DNA of 64,000 bases. It comes from an uncultured Clostridium sp. GTDB lineage: Bacteria; Bacillota; Clostridia; Clostridiales; Clostridiaceae. Within the stretch, counting starts at the first letter, position 1. The number at the start of each line of letters is the position of its first letter. The notes under the pieces were generated by a model. It saw only the letters and a list, made by a program, of their open reading frames with translations. It was not told where the DNA came from and did not search any database. Location: the NCBI RefSeq assembly GCF_934754915.1, contig NZ_CAKVKB010000005.1:10103-74102 (forward strand), read 5' to 3'. The translations under genes and the position numbers were made by a program. This document shows, piece by piece, positions 44,338 through 54,619 of this stretch.

Positions 44338-46137
44338 TTATTCCTCTATTTTTTCTTCTTTTTTAGGAGCAATCTTTATTCCTAAATCATCTAACTGCTT
44401 TTCTTCAACTACATTTGGAGCTTCACTTAAATAACAGAATGCATTCTGATTCTTAGGGAATGCTATAACATCTTTGATATTTTCAGTTCCAGCAAGGAAC
44501 ATTATCATTCTGTCTAATCCAAATGCTAATCCACCATGTGGTGGTGCTCCAAATTTCAATGCCTGTAATAAGAATCCAAATGAATCCCAAGCTCTTTCCT
44601 GAGTGAATCCTAAAGCTTTAAGCATTCTCTCCTGAACAGCTGTATCATGAATTCTAATTGATCCTCCACCAAGTTCTTCACCATTTAATACTAAGTCATA
44701 TGCTTTAGCTCTTACTCTTGCTGGATCAGATTCAACAAATTCTAAATCTTCATCCATAGGTGCTGTAAATGGGTGGTGACAAGCCTTATATCTTCCTTCT
44801 TCTTCACTATATTCAAAGAATGGGAATTCTGTAACCCATGTAAAGTTAAATTCATTTTTATCTTTTATTAAATCAAATTCTTTAGCTAAATGTAATCTTA
44901 ATGCACCTAAGCTTGGGAATACCACTGAATTTTTATCTGCTACTATTAAAATAGCATCTCCCTTTTCAGCATTCATAGTCTTAACTATTGCTTCTGTAAC
45001 ATCATCAGTAAGAAATTTAGCTATTGATGATTTAATTCCATCTTCTTTAAGCTGAATCCATGCAAGACCTTTTGCTTTGTAAGTTTTAACAAATTCACCA
45101 AGTTTATCAAGAGGTTTTCTTCCAAGAGAAGCACCTCCCTTTAGACATAATGCTCTTACAGATCCACCAGCTTCAATTGCAGATTTGAATACTACAAAAT
45201 CCATATTCTTAACATCTTCTGTTATATCTGTAATTTCCATTCCAAATCTTAAATCCGGCTTATCTGAACCGTATTTTTCCATGGCATCTTTGAATGTCAT
45301 TCTCTTAATTGGAAGTTTAACATCCACATCTGCTACTTTCTTGAATACATAAGCTATTAACCCTTCATTTAATTCCATTATGTCATCTTGCTCTACAAAA
45401 CTCAATTCCATATCTACCTGAGTAAATTCAGGCTGTCTGTTAGCTCTTAAGTCTTCATCTCTGAAACACTTTGCAATTTGATAATATCTGTCAAATCCAG
45501 ACATCATTAATAACTGCTTATATAATTGAGGAGATTGTGGAAGTGCATAAAACTTTCCTTGATAGTTTCTTGATGGAACTAAATAATCTCTTGCTCCTTC
45601 TGGAGTAGACTTACCAAGAACTGGTGTCTCAACATCTAAGAAATTATGTTCTTCTAAATAATCTCTTATAGCTTTGGTTGTCTTACTTCTAATCTGGAAG
45701 ATTCTCTGCATGTCAGGTCTTCTTAAATCTAAATATCTATATTTTAATCTGATGTCTTCAGCTGTATCCAAATCTTCTTTTATTATTATTGGTGGAGTTT
45801 CAGATTCAGAAAGTATTTTTATAGATTCACATTTTAATTCTACAAAACCTGTAGGCATATTTTCATTAACACTTTCTCTTTTAACCACTTCACCAGTTAC
45901 TGCCAAGCAGTATTCAGGTCTTACATTTTTAGCTCTTTCAAAAGCTTCAGCATTTATTTCTTCACCAAAAACAACCTGCATAATACCTGTTTTATCTCTT
46001 AAATCGATAAATTCAAGTCCGCCAAGTTTTCTGTTTCTTTGAACCCATCCCATTAAGGTAATTTTTTTACCTACATGTTCTTCTCTAGGTTCGCCACACA
46101 TCATTGTACGCTTTAATCCGTTTAAAGCTTCACCCAT
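44338..46137 (-). CDS. aspS: Aspartyl-tRNA synthetase
   Basis: The protein has 599 residues, the usual bacterial length. It has an N-terminal OB-fold anticodon-binding domain (GWVQRNRKLGGLEFIDLRDKTG), a class II core with motif 2 FRDEDLRANRQPEFTQVDME, a bacterial GAD insertion and motif 3 GLAFGLDRMIMFLAG. It charges tRNA-Asp. It follows hisS by about 275 nt; this gap has a weak AACTGC/GCAGTT hairpin and no T-box that I can see. Ribosome site AAAGGAGG. Confidence 0.96.
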   Translation of the reverse strand: MGEALNGLKRTMMCGEPREEHVGKKITLMGWVQRNRKLGGLEFIDLRDKTGIMQVVFGEEINAEAFERAKNVRPEYCLAVTGEVVKRESVNENMPTGFVELKCESIKILSESETPPIIIKEDLDTAEDIRLKYRYLDLRRPDMQRIFQIRSKTTKAIRDYLEEHNFLDVETPVLGKSTPEGARDYLVPSRNYQGKFYALPQSPQLYKQLLMMSGFDRYYQIAKCFRDEDLRANRQPEFTQVDMELSFVEQDDIMELNEGLIAYVFKKVADVDVKLPIKRMTFKDAMEKYGSDKPDLRFGMEITDITEDVKNMDFVVFKSAIEAGGSVRALCLKGGASLGRKPLDKLGEFVKTYKAKGLAWIQLKEDGIKSSIAKFLTDDVTEAIVKTMNAEKGDAILIVADKNSVVFPSLGALRLHLAKEFDLIKDKNEFNFTWVTEFPFFEYSEEEGRYKACHHPFTAPMDEDLEFVESDPARVRAKAYDLVLNGEELGGGSIRIHDTAVQERMLKALGFTQERAWDSFGFLLQALKFGAPPHGGLAFGLDRMIMFLAGTENIKDVIAFPKNQNAFCYLSEAPNVVEEKQLDDLGIKIAPKKEEKIEE

Positions 46138-46413
46138 TTTGTTATTCCTCCTTTAATCAGTTGACAGTTCAATAAAAAATTCACTGCAATTTTTTACGTT
46201 ATGCCTAATCATTATAATCTTTAATTATAGGCATAAATATTTTATGTATTGAAAATTAAATTACAAATAACATTTCAATATATAAACCCTCAGTATTTTT
46301 AATAAACTGAAACTGGTAAAACTGCTTTGTCTTTATCATGCAGTTCTTAAAAACATCTTTCTCTTTATTGTATAATAGAAATCAAAAATTTACAATTAAC
46401 AATAGTTTTTTTA

Positions 46414-47673
46414 CTATTTTTCACTTACTATTTTAACAATTTCCGCCAAGTCATTCATTGCAACTTCAAAAATTTCACCATCACTCATTCTCTTTAAGTT
46501 CATTTTCTTGTTAGTTAATTCATCTTCACCTAAAATCACAGTGAATGTTGCTCCTAATTTATTTGCATATTTCATCTCAGCTTTTACGCTTCTTCCCATA
46601 TGGTTTATTTCACATTTTGCACCTAAAACTCTTAATTCACTTGCAAGCTTAAATGCAATCTTCTTTTCTTCTTCGCCTCTTGCTGCTATATATAAATCAA
46701 TATGATTTTCTTTTGGAATCTCAATTCCCTCATTTTCAAGAGTCAATATTATTCTTTCCATGCCAATTGCAAAACCTACTGCTGGTACTTCTGGTCCTCC
46801 AAGCTCTCCTACAAGCTTATCATATCTTCCTCCACCACATACTGTAAAATCATCATTGATTATTTCAAAAATAGTTTTTGTATAATAATCTAGCCCTCTA
46901 ACTATGCCTGGATCTACTACATAAGGAATTCCTAAAACATCAAGATATTCTTTTACAGTATTAAAATGAGTTTCACATTCTTCACATACATAATCTAATA
47001 TTTGTGGAGCATTTTTTGTGATTTCATTACATTTCTTTTCTTTACAATCTAAGATTCTCATAGGATTCTTTTCAAATCTTGACTTACAAGTATCACAAAG
47101 TCCATCATAATTTTCTTGTAAGAATTTCTTTAATGCTTCATTATACTTAGCTCTGCATGTTGGACATCCCAAATTATTGATATGAAGACTTAAACTCTTT
47201 AAGCCTAATTTATTTAAAGTATCCATAGCTACTTTAATTGCTTCCACATCCATTGTTGGTTCTTTAGAACCAAATACTTCTATACCACATTGGTGAAATT
47301 GTCTCAGTCTTCCCTTTTGGACATTTTCATATCTGAAAGTTGGTGATATATAATATAATTTTGTAGGCTGTGCTTCATTAAATAATCTATTTTCTATGAA
47401 AGCTCTAACAGCTGGAGCAGTTCCTTCTGGTTTTAAAGTAATGCTTCTATTACCTTTATCATTAAAAGTATACATTTCTTTTTGAACAATATCAGTTGTA
47501 TCTCCTACACTTCTTTGGAATAATTCTGTATGTTCAAAAATAGGTGTTCTTATTTCTCTTATTCCATAAGTTTTAGTTACATCTCTAAATACCTTTTCTA
47601 CATAATGCCATTTGTATGCATCCTGTGGAAGCATATCCTTGGTACCCTTTGGTGCTTGAATTTCATTTGCCAT
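46414..47673 (-). CDS. hisS: Histidyl-tRNA synthetase
   Basis: The protein has 419 residues from the ATG at 47673, which has GGAGGGA upstream; earlier in-frame starts lack a ribosome site. It has class II motifs: [35 protein letters not shown], the histidine-binding [12 protein letters not shown], and GFAIGMERI, then the C-terminal anticodon domain. Confidence 0.96.
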   Translation of the reverse strand: MANEIQAPKGTKDMLPQDAYKWHYVEKVFRDVTKTYGIREIRTPIFEHTELFQRSVGDTTDIVQKEMYTFNDKGNRSITLKPEGTAPAVRAFIENRLFNEAQPTKLYYISPTFRYENVQKGRLRQFHQCGIEVFGSKEPTMDVEAIKVAMDTLNKLGLKSLSLHINNLGCPTCRAKYNEALKKFLQENYDGLCDTCKSRFEKNPMRILDCKEKKCNEITKNAPQILDYVCEECETHFNTVKEYLDVLGIPYVVDPGIVRGLDYYTKTIFEIINDDFTVCGGGRYDKLVGELGGPEVPAVGFAIGMERIILTLENEGIEIPKENHIDLYIAARGEEEKKIAFKLASELRVLGAKCEINHMGRSVKAEMKYANKLGATFTVILGEDELTNKKMNLKRMSDGEIFEVAMNDLAEIVKIVSEK

Positions 47674-47765
47674 TTTTTCTATCCCTCCAATTAAATTGAT
47701 AAACATTTAATTTTAAACTTACCACTAAAAGTAATATATTTTTAATAAATATCAATTATTTCTTA

Positions 47766-49196
47766 TTAGTCACCATATAAACTGTTTAACAATTCTTTTT
47801 TTCTTTCAATCATTTCATCGATTCTTGTAACATATTCATGAAGATCCTTCAAGTTAGGAAATCTTTCAAGTCTATCTTCTTCAAGAAATACAACTTTGCT
47901 TACTGCAGCTGCACCTAATGCTATGATTGTCTGCCTTTCTTCAATCATCTGAATGTTATATACACATTCTTTACCCTTTTTAGCATACCCTAAATTCTCC
48001 ATATTTCCAACCATATTTTTTTGCCTATACATATAATATGGCGAAAGTCCTAATTCATCAGCCAGCTTTTTGCTTTCTTCATACATTTTAGCTATTTCCT
48101 TATGAGGTGTAACTGGTATGCCTTTCTTCAATACAAAATTTTCATACATTCTTGATCCTCTCTTAAGAGCAAGACCATGAACTGTAATACTATCAGGCTT
48201 AAGCTTTGACAACTCTTCCTTAGTCTTAAGCATTTCCTCATGTCCCTCTCCTGGAAGTCCTATTATAATATCCATATTTATATCATCAAATCCAAGTTTC
48301 CTTGCCATTTTAAATTTTTCTTTAATATCTTCACTTGAATGAGTTCTTCCTATAAGATTTAATGTCTTATCGTTCATTGTCTGAGGATTAATACTGATTC
48401 TTGTAACATTACAATCCTTCATTATTTTAAGTTTTGTTTCATTTAGCGTATCTGGCCTTCCACATTCCACAGTAAATTCTTTAACTTTTCCATCTTTTAT
48501 GAATCCATTATAGATTTCATCCATAACCATCATAAATTCACCATCACTTACTGATGTAGGTGTTCCGCCTCCAAAATAAACTGTTTCAACGTTTAGATTT
48601 TTTTCTTTTACATATACACTTATTTCTCTTATTTCCTTTATGAGACTCTCTACATATGGAAGCACCATTTTTTTATGAGTTCCTATAGGATTAGAAGTAA
48701 AGGAACAATACATGCATTTTGTAGGACAGAACGCCATACCTATATACACTGCAATAGTATTTTTATCTTTATTTACTATTCTTTCCTCTGCTCTTGCAAC
48801 ATCTATACACAGCTTAGCTTTATCTTCATGAGCTATGTATTTATCTTTAAAAATTTCTATTATTTCCTCTTCTGATTTTCCTTCTTTAAGAAGTTTCAAT
48901 GCTATTTTTGAAGGCCTTATGCCTATCAGTATTCCCCATGGATAAATATCATTTGTTAAATCTCTCAGACATAGAAAAAGGAATCTTCTCAGAGAATTTT
49001 TAATATCCTCTCCTAAAGATTCTTCTCTAAAATATTCTCCATGCTCAAAACTCATCTTGTTTTCAGCAATATAAAAAATATAATCAGCTTCTTCTCTGTC
49101 TAAAAATCTAATATCATTCATTGGGAAATAAACATTAAATAATTGATATACTTCATATCTGTATTTTAAATCATTTAAATTAACCTTTATTTCCAT
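47766..49196 (-). CDS. hemZ: Oxygen-independent coproporphyrinogen dehydrogenase HemZ
   Basis: The protein has 476 residues: a ~165-residue N-terminal region typical of HemZ, then a radical SAM core with AFCPTKCMYCSFTSNP (C-x3-C-x2-C), YFGGGTPTSVSD, ECGRPDT, RISINPQTMNDKTL and IIGLPGEG. The C-terminal HemN-type region includes YYMYRQKNMVGNMENLGYA. It belongs to the HemN/HemZ family that decarboxylates coproporphyrinogen III without oxygen; some members have other roles. Confidence 0.9.
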   Translation of the reverse strand: MEIKVNLNDLKYRYEVYQLFNVYFPMNDIRFLDREEADYIFYIAENKMSFEHGEYFREESLGEDIKNSLRRFLFLCLRDLTNDIYPWGILIGIRPSKIALKLLKEGKSEEEIIEIFKDKYIAHEDKAKLCIDVARAEERIVNKDKNTIAVYIGMAFCPTKCMYCSFTSNPIGTHKKMVLPYVESLIKEIREISVYVKEKNLNVETVYFGGGTPTSVSDGEFMMVMDEIYNGFIKDGKVKEFTVECGRPDTLNETKLKIMKDCNVTRISINPQTMNDKTLNLIGRTHSSEDIKEKFKMARKLGFDDINMDIIIGLPGEGHEEMLKTKEELSKLKPDSITVHGLALKRGSRMYENFVLKKGIPVTPHKEIAKMYEESKKLADELGLSPYYMYRQKNMVGNMENLGYAKKGKECVYNIQMIEERQTIIALGAAAVSKVVFLEEDRLERFPNLKDLHEYVTRIDEMIERKKELLNSLYGD

Positions 49197-49242
49197 AAAT
49201 ATTTCCTTTCCTAAAATGAGCCTTGAATATTATGTCATTTAA

Positions 49243-49845
49243 TTATTGCAAATATGGATTTCTCATTTTTTCGAATCTTATGTTAGAAGATGGTCCATGT
49301 CCTGGATATACTTTCATATCATCACCCAAAGGAAGCAGTTTATTTTTAATACTGCTTATTATTTCATTCATATCTCCTCCTGGAAAGTCAGTTCTTCCTA
49401 CAGATCCTTGAAATAGAGTATCTCCTGTAAATACTGAATCCCCAACTATAAAGCATAATCCACCTTTAGTATGTCCTGGTGTTTCAATTACCTTTATTTC
49501 ATATGATCCAACCTTTAATATATCTCCTTCTTTTAAATACCCTTGGGCTTTTGGAAGTGTTCCAAATACTGAATTATCCATTTTCATATATTCTTCATCT
49601 GTTTTGCTTATATAAAATGGGATATTATACTTTTTACAAATATCTTCAACGCCTCCCACATGATCAAAATGCCCATGTGTAAGAAGAAGATATACAGGTT
49701 TTCCATTCATGCTTTCTATTGCCGCTTCTATTCTATCCGCATCTCCACCTGCATCTATTATGACACATTCTTTAGTTGCATCATCAACCAATATATAACA
49801 ATTCGCTTCATATATTCCTGCTGGAACAGCCTTAACATTTAACAT
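49243..49845 (-). CDS. Metallo-beta-lactamase fold hydrolase (glyoxalase II-like)
   Basis: The protein has 200 residues from the ATG at 49845 with AAGGAG upstream. The metal motif is LLTHGHFDHVGG, with ETPGHTKGGLCF, GDTLFQGSVGRTDFPGGD and YPGHGPSS. Proteins of this size hydrolyse glutathione or other thioesters; in clostridia the true substrate is unknown. It lies between dtd and hemZ in the housekeeping block. Confidence 0.9.
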   Translation of the reverse strand: MLNVKAVPAGIYEANCYILVDDATKECVIIDAGGDADRIEAAIESMNGKPVYLLLTHGHFDHVGGVEDICKKYNIPFYISKTDEEYMKMDNSVFGTLPKAQGYLKEGDILKVGSYEIKVIETPGHTKGGLCFIVGDSVFTGDTLFQGSVGRTDFPGGDMNEIISSIKNKLLPLGDDMKVYPGHGPSSNIRFEKMRNPYLQ

Positions 49846-49924
49846 ATAAATACACTCCTTCTCAATATGTATAAAAACAAAAATTAAACGCAATTTTTTT
49901 ACAATACATACTATAATAACAATC

Positions 49925-50374
49925 TTAAAAGTTTTTTCTGCTGTCAAGTAAAATGGTTACAGGTCCATCATTATTTATCTCAACTTTCATGTCTGCACCA
50001 AACTCTCCTGTTTCCACCTTTAATCCTGATTCCTTAAGCATTTCTATAAATTGATTATATAAATTCTTGGCTTCTTCTCCACCCATTGCTTCCATAAAAT
50101 TAGGCCTTCTGCCTTTTCTGCAGTCTCCATACAAAGTAAATTGTGAAATTGCAAGAATTTCTCCTCTAACATCTATTATGGATAAGTTCATCTTTTCATT
50201 TTCGTCTTGAAAAACCCTTAAGTTTATTATTTTTTCTTTTATGTATTTAAGATCTTCAACTGTATCGTCTTTGCATATTCCAAGCAATACATTAAATCCT
50301 TTTTTTATACTTCCTATAACTTCACCATCAACTTTTACAGATGATGAAGTAACTCTCTGCACTACTGCTCTCAT
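49925..50374 (-). CDS. dtd: D-aminoacyl-tRNA deacylase
   Basis: The protein has 149 residues, the full family length. It removes D-amino acids and glycine mischarged onto tRNA. Motifs: [37 protein letters not shown] with the catalytic SQFTLYGD, and the cross-subunit NDGPVTI (Gly-Pro in the family's GPVT). Confidence 0.96.
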   Translation of the reverse strand: MRAVVQRVTSSSVKVDGEVIGSIKKGFNVLLGICKDDTVEDLKYIKEKIINLRVFQDENEKMNLSIIDVRGEILAISQFTLYGDCRKGRRPNFMEAMGGEEAKNLYNQFIEMLKESGLKVETGEFGADMKVEINNDGPVTILLDSRKNF

Positions 50375-50409
50375 TAACTGTCCCTCAATTCTTTTTAAAT
50401 GAATCTTAA

Positions 50410-50439
50410 GTTAACAGCTTTTTTAATTTAGCTGTTAAC
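50410..50439 (-). terminator. Hairpin at the end of relA
   Basis: GTTAACAGCT (50410-50419) and AGCTGTTAAC (50430-50439) form a perfect 10-bp stem overlapping the relA stop region. There is no T-run, so it may be a processing or weak termination signal before dtd. Confidence 0.4.
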
Positions 50440-52638
50440 TCTATAAACATCAATTACACCTTTAAGTCTTTTTATTTTTTTCATCAATTCATTTAAATTA
50501 TCTACTGATGTTATTTTTACTTTTATATTTATAAATGCAAAACCGTCTTTTGCAAGATTAGCATTTACCGCACTCAGTTGAAGTTTTAAATCTGAAATCA
50601 CACTCATTGTATCAGCTAGAAGATTAGGCCTATCTTCTGCTTTAACCTGTATTTCAGCAAAATATGATGTATTAAGAGATTTACCCCAATTTACTTCAAT
50701 AACTTTCTCGCCATCAGTTTCTATTAATGATTTTAAATTGCTGCAGTCTCTTCTATGTACTGATACACCTCTTCCTTTAGTTATGTATCCCAAAATATCA
50801 TCTCCAGGTACTGGTGAACAGCATTTTGCAAATCTAACCATAAGATTGCTTTCGCCTTTTACTGTAATTCCATAATTGCCAGGTTCACCCTGCCTTGCAG
50901 TCTTTGCAATTTGTTCTTCAATTGCTTTATTTAATATTTCCTTATTTTCTCTCTCTTTAATAGATTTATCTACTCCATTGTCTTCTTTTAGTCTTGATAT
51001 ATAAGAAGATGCTGAAAGACTTCCTATACCTACTACAGCATATAAATCATCCATTGAATGTATATTATATCTTTTTACAAATTTTTCGTAAACTTCACCT
51101 TTTGCTATATCTGAATAACTGACTGCCTGCTTCTTTAATTCTTTTTCAAAAATTTCTTTACCTTTTACAATATTTTCCTCTTTTTTAGCCTTTTTAAACC
51201 AAAGTTTAATTTTACTCTTAGCCTGATTGCTTTTTGCAATGTTAAGCCAATCCATATTAGGTCCCTTAGCATTTGGAGATGTAAGTATTTCTACAATTTC
51301 GCCAGTCTTTAAAGTATAATCAAGAGGAACTATTTTCCCATTAACTTTTGCTCCTACACATTTGTTTCCTACATCTGTATGTATTCTATATGCAAAATCT
51401 ATAGGAGTTGCCTTACTACATAAATTTATTACGACGCCCTTTGGTGTAAATACAAAGACTTCATCAGAAAACAAATCAATTTTAAATCCTTCCATAAACT
51501 CTTCTGCATCTGATGTTTCTTTCTGCCACTCAAGCATATCTCTAAGCCATGCAAGCTTTTTTTCAAAATCCTTTTGTTTATCCTGCTCTGTCCCACTGGT
51601 ATCTCCTTCTTTATATTTCCAGTGTGCAGCAATACCATATTCTGCTGTCTTATGCATTTCAAAAGTTCTTATCTGTATTTCAAAAGTCTTTCCCTGTGGT
51701 CCTATTACTGTTGTGTGAAGAGATTGATACATGTTTGGCTTAGGCATAGCTATGTAATCTTTAAACCTTCCTGGAATAGGTCTATATATTGTATGTACGA
51801 TTCCAAGAACTCCATAACAATCTTTAACTGAATTTACCAAAACCCTTATAGCTGTAAGATCAAATATCTGTTCAAGACTCTTATTTTTATTTATCATTTT
51901 CTTATATATACTATAAAAATGTTTTGGTCTTCCATCTATATCTGAATCAATTCCTGCAGCTTCCAGTTTCTTATACAAATCACTTACTATGTCTTGTATA
52001 TAGCTTTCTCTTTCAACCCTCTTTTCAGCAATATCTTTTACAAGCTGATAATATTCCTTTTCATGAAGATATCTGAAACAAAGGTCCTCAAGCTCCCATT
52101 TAATTTTAGACATACCTAGCCTGTGAGCTAATGGTGCATATATATCTAATGTTTCTTTAGCTTTACTCTTTTGTTTATTTGCAGGCATAAATTTAAGAGT
52201 TCTCATATTATGAAGTCTATCTGCAAGTTTTATAATTATTACTCTTATATCTTTTGCCATTGCAAGAAGCATTTTTCTTACATTGTCTGCCTGTTGCTCC
52301 TCTTTTGTTTTATATTCCATTTCTCCAAGTTTTGTAAGTTTTGTGACACCATCTACCAGATTAGCTATTTCAGGATTAAAAATCCTCGCAGCATCTTCGT
52401 ACGAACAGTCTGTATCTTCTATCACATCATGAAGAAGTCCTGCCACTATAGTATTCGTATCCATTCCAAGTTCTGCTAATATTTCAGCTACAGCTACAGG
52501 ATGGATTATATAAGGTTCTCCCGATTCTCTTTTCTGGTCCTTATGGGCCTCTTTTGCAAAGTTATATGCCTTTTTTACTAATTCCACATCAACATTATGG
52601 CAATTCTTTTCTATTTTTTCCAGTAACTTATCAACCAT
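50428..52638 (-). CDS. relA: Bifunctional (p)ppGpp synthetase/hydrolase (Rel)
   Basis: The protein has 736 residues. The hydrolase HD domain appears intact (VAGLLHDVIEDTDCSYEDA, residues ~63-80; RLHNMRTL). The synthetase domain has DRPKHFYSIYKKM-type sequence (GRPKHFYSIYKKM), FKDYIAMPKPNMYQSLHTTV and EIQIRT. TGS (VFTPKGVVINLCSKATPIDFAYRIHTDVG), a zinc-finger-like CCSPVPGDDILGYITKGRGVSVHRRDC and a C-terminal ACT domain follow. It sets the stringent response. apt lies directly upstream. Confidence 0.95.
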   Translation of the reverse strand: MVDKLLEKIEKNCHNVDVELVKKAYNFAKEAHKDQKRESGEPYIIHPVAVAEILAELGMDTNTIVAGLLHDVIEDTDCSYEDAARIFNPEIANLVDGVTKLTKLGEMEYKTKEEQQADNVRKMLLAMAKDIRVIIIKLADRLHNMRTLKFMPANKQKSKAKETLDIYAPLAHRLGMSKIKWELEDLCFRYLHEKEYYQLVKDIAEKRVERESYIQDIVSDLYKKLEAAGIDSDIDGRPKHFYSIYKKMINKNKSLEQIFDLTAIRVLVNSVKDCYGVLGIVHTIYRPIPGRFKDYIAMPKPNMYQSLHTTVIGPQGKTFEIQIRTFEMHKTAEYGIAAHWKYKEGDTSGTEQDKQKDFEKKLAWLRDMLEWQKETSDAEEFMEGFKIDLFSDEVFVFTPKGVVINLCSKATPIDFAYRIHTDVGNKCVGAKVNGKIVPLDYTLKTGEIVEILTSPNAKGPNMDWLNIAKSNQAKSKIKLWFKKAKKEENIVKGKEIFEKELKKQAVSYSDIAKGEVYEKFVKRYNIHSMDDLYAVVGIGSLSASSYISRLKEDNGVDKSIKERENKEILNKAIEEQIAKTARQGEPGNYGITVKGESNLMVRFAKCCSPVPGDDILGYITKGRGVSVHRRDCSNLKSLIETDGEKVIEVNWGKSLNTSYFAEIQVKAEDRPNLLADTMSVISDLKLQLSAVNANLAKDGFAFINIKVKITSVDNLNELMKKIKRLKGVIDVYRVNS

Positions 52639-52686
52639 AAGGATTACTCTCCTTCTATATTAATGAAATTTCAAAGTAAATTCAAA

Positions 52687-52706
52687 GGCTGGTTTCAAAA
52701 CCAGCC
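52687..52706 (+). terminator. Hairpin between apt and relA
   Basis: GGCTGGTTT (52687-52695) and AAACCAGCC (52698-52706) are followed on the plus strand by CGTTTTTT. The orientation fits plus-strand termination, though both neighbouring genes read leftward. Confidence 0.45.
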
Positions 52707-52821
52707 TCGTTTTTTAATAATTATATATTATTTTACTTTCATTTTCAATATTGCATGAAAAATTTGCTTAGATAAACTTGCTCTTACAACATATAATAAT
52801 AATTAAAATATTCTTTAAAAA

Positions 52822-52845
52822 AGAAGCAGTTATTTCTCTGCTTCT
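52822..52845 (-). terminator. Rho-independent terminator after apt
   Basis: On the minus strand AGAAGCAG, an 8-nt loop and CTGCTTCT are followed by TTTTTT. It lies 27 nt after the apt stop. Confidence 0.7.
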
Positions 52846-52871
52846 TTTAATTGATAACATTAGTTTAAAGT

Positions 52872-53390
52872 TTAATATTCGTATTCAACTAATGACATTA
52901 CATCATAACCTTTAAATTTTTCTCTTCCTTTTAAGCCTGTTAGTTCAGTAATAAAATCTACAGAAACTACAACTCCACCTGCCTGTTCTACTAATTTAAT
53001 AACAGCTTCTACAGTTCCTCCTGTTGCTAACAAATCATCAATTATAGCAACTCTTTGTCCTGGCTTTATAGCATCTTTGTGTATTTGAATTTCATCAGTG
53101 CCATATTCTAAATCATAAGTTACTGAAAGTGTTTCTGCTGGAAGTTTACCTGGTTTTCTAACTGGAACAAAGCCAGCCCCTAAAGCATAAGCAACTGGAA
53201 CACCAAATATAAATCCCCTTGCTTCTGGGCCTACAACTAAATCTATATTTTTATCTTTTAAATAATTAGCAACTGCATCAATTGATTCTTTTAATCCTTC
53301 TGGATCTCCAATTAAAGTAGTAATATCTTTAAAACTTATACCTTCTTTAGGGAAATTTTCAATTACTCTTATTTTTTCTTTTAAATTCAT
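52872..53390 (-). CDS. apt: Adenine phosphoribosyltransferase
   Basis: The protein has 172 residues. It salvages adenine to AMP with PRPP. Motifs: [32 protein letters not shown] and the PRPP loop [13 protein letters not shown]. Ribosome site GGAGGAATAAAA. Confidence 0.96.
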   Translation of the reverse strand: MNLKEKIRVIENFPKEGISFKDITTLIGDPEGLKESIDAVANYLKDKNIDLVVGPEARGFIFGVPVAYALGAGFVPVRKPGKLPAETLSVTYDLEYGTDEIQIHKDAIKPGQRVAIIDDLLATGGTVEAVIKLVEQAGGVVVSVDFITELTGLKGREKFKGYDVMSLVEYEY

Positions 53391-53609
53391 TTTTATTCCT
53401 CCATTGTACTTATTTTAATATAAAAAATAAATTTTTCGATTAAATAGCACACCTTACAATTTACAGTTAAAATTTATAATAAATTCGAAACCATATAAAA
53501 TATCATCTTCAACTACAATTATAAATCTAATATCTTATATTATGTATAAAATTAAAATGCATATTACAAAATAACATTCATTTCTAATTACTTTATTTAA
53601 AAGCATAAT

Positions 53610-54488
53610 CTATATATGTTTTATCTGCTTCATAGGATGATTCCTTTTCAGACTATATAGGTATTTTACAATCTGATCTGATCTGTCTTTATCATTTGTA
53701 GTTAAAAGTTCTAACACTATTCTAGCATTATCAGTAACTCCTACTGCTCCTATTGGAGGAACTATCGATTCTATTATCGTGTTTATGCCATAATCGTCGA
53801 ATTCCTCTATATTATTAAATTCTATTATTGACCTTAACCCATTATTATTAGTATTCATTAAAAATTTGTTTCCTTCTTTAATAAATACCCTATTTTCCCC
53901 TTTAGCTGTAACTTTAGACCATTCTATTCCTATTAATATAAGATCTAAATATTTGTTGATACTTTTCATATTGTAATAGATTGCAACTGCCTGCATCAAC
54001 TTAAATGTTAGTCCACTTGTTGATAAATCTTTGTATCTATACTGACAACCCTTCTGATTAGGATTTATGTAAATATAATCATTTACTATATCACTTATTT
54101 CATTTTCTAGAACAATTAAATCTATGCCTAATTTTTTACACAGATTTACCTCTTCTTGTGATTTCAATCCTACACCTAAAGTTATTAAAAGCTCCGCACC
54201 CAAAAAATCAACATTATCTTTTATATCCACCGAATTTATTCTAGCATCACTTTCCTGTCTATCATATATCAAATATTCAACATCTGCATTTAAATATCTA
54301 AGAACGAGGATTAATGATGAAACTGCACAAATTCCATCGACATTATATGTACCATAGACCACAATTTTTTGTCTATTATTAACAGCTAAAGCTAATCTCT
54401 CTATTGCTTTGTTCATACCTTTAAGTATAAATGGGTTATATCCAGTAATATAATTTGGACAATATATACTTTCCCAGAACTTACGCAT
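53610..54488 (-). CDS. RecJ-like DHH-fold protein with degenerate catalytic motifs
   Basis: The protein has 292 residues from the ATG at 54488 (GGAGGAAGAAGCC upstream). It aligns with the N-terminal half of RecJ, but key aspartates are changed: motif I reads YGTYNVDGICA where RecJ has YGDYDVDG; motif II reads LLITLGVGLKSQEEV where an Asp is expected; the DHH position reads LIVLENEISD. INPNQKGCQYRYKDLSTSG keeps the later fold. It is half the normal RecJ length and lacks the C-terminal nucleic-acid-binding part. It sits where recJ lies in related clostridia (between secF and apt). Likely a pseudo-nuclease, not an active exonuclease. Confidence 0.7.
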   Translation of the reverse strand: MRKFWESIYCPNYITGYNPFILKGMNKAIERLALAVNNRQKIVVYGTYNVDGICAVSSLILVLRYLNADVEYLIYDRQESDARINSVDIKDNVDFLGAELLITLGVGLKSQEEVNLCKKLGIDLIVLENEISDIVNDYIYINPNQKGCQYRYKDLSTSGLTFKLMQAVAIYYNMKSINKYLDLILIGIEWSKVTAKGENRVFIKEGNKFLMNTNNNGLRSIIEFNNIEEFDDYGINTIIESIVPPIGAVGVTDNARIVLELLTTNDKDRSDQIVKYLYSLKRNHPMKQIKHI

Positions 54489-54568
54489 GGCTTCTTCCTC
54501 CATAAAATTAGAAAACACATATATTATAAATGATTGTAGGCTTTTTTACAATTGTTTTATTGCGAAAT

Positions 54569-54598
54569 AAAAACCTCCATTTCATGCTGGAGGTTTTT
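54569..54598 (-). terminator. Terminator after secF
   Basis: AAAAACCTCCA (54569-54579) and TGGAGGTTTTT (54588-54598) form a perfect 11-bp stem with terminal T-run on the minus strand, 22 nt after the secF stop. Confidence 0.8.
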
Positions 54599-54619
54599 AT
54601 ATTAATTTAAGACCAGTAA

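Noticed and set aside
46138..46413. T-box leader before aspS
   Set aside because: No TGGNACCGCG-type box or specifier hairpin could be found; only a weak 6-bp hairpin is present.
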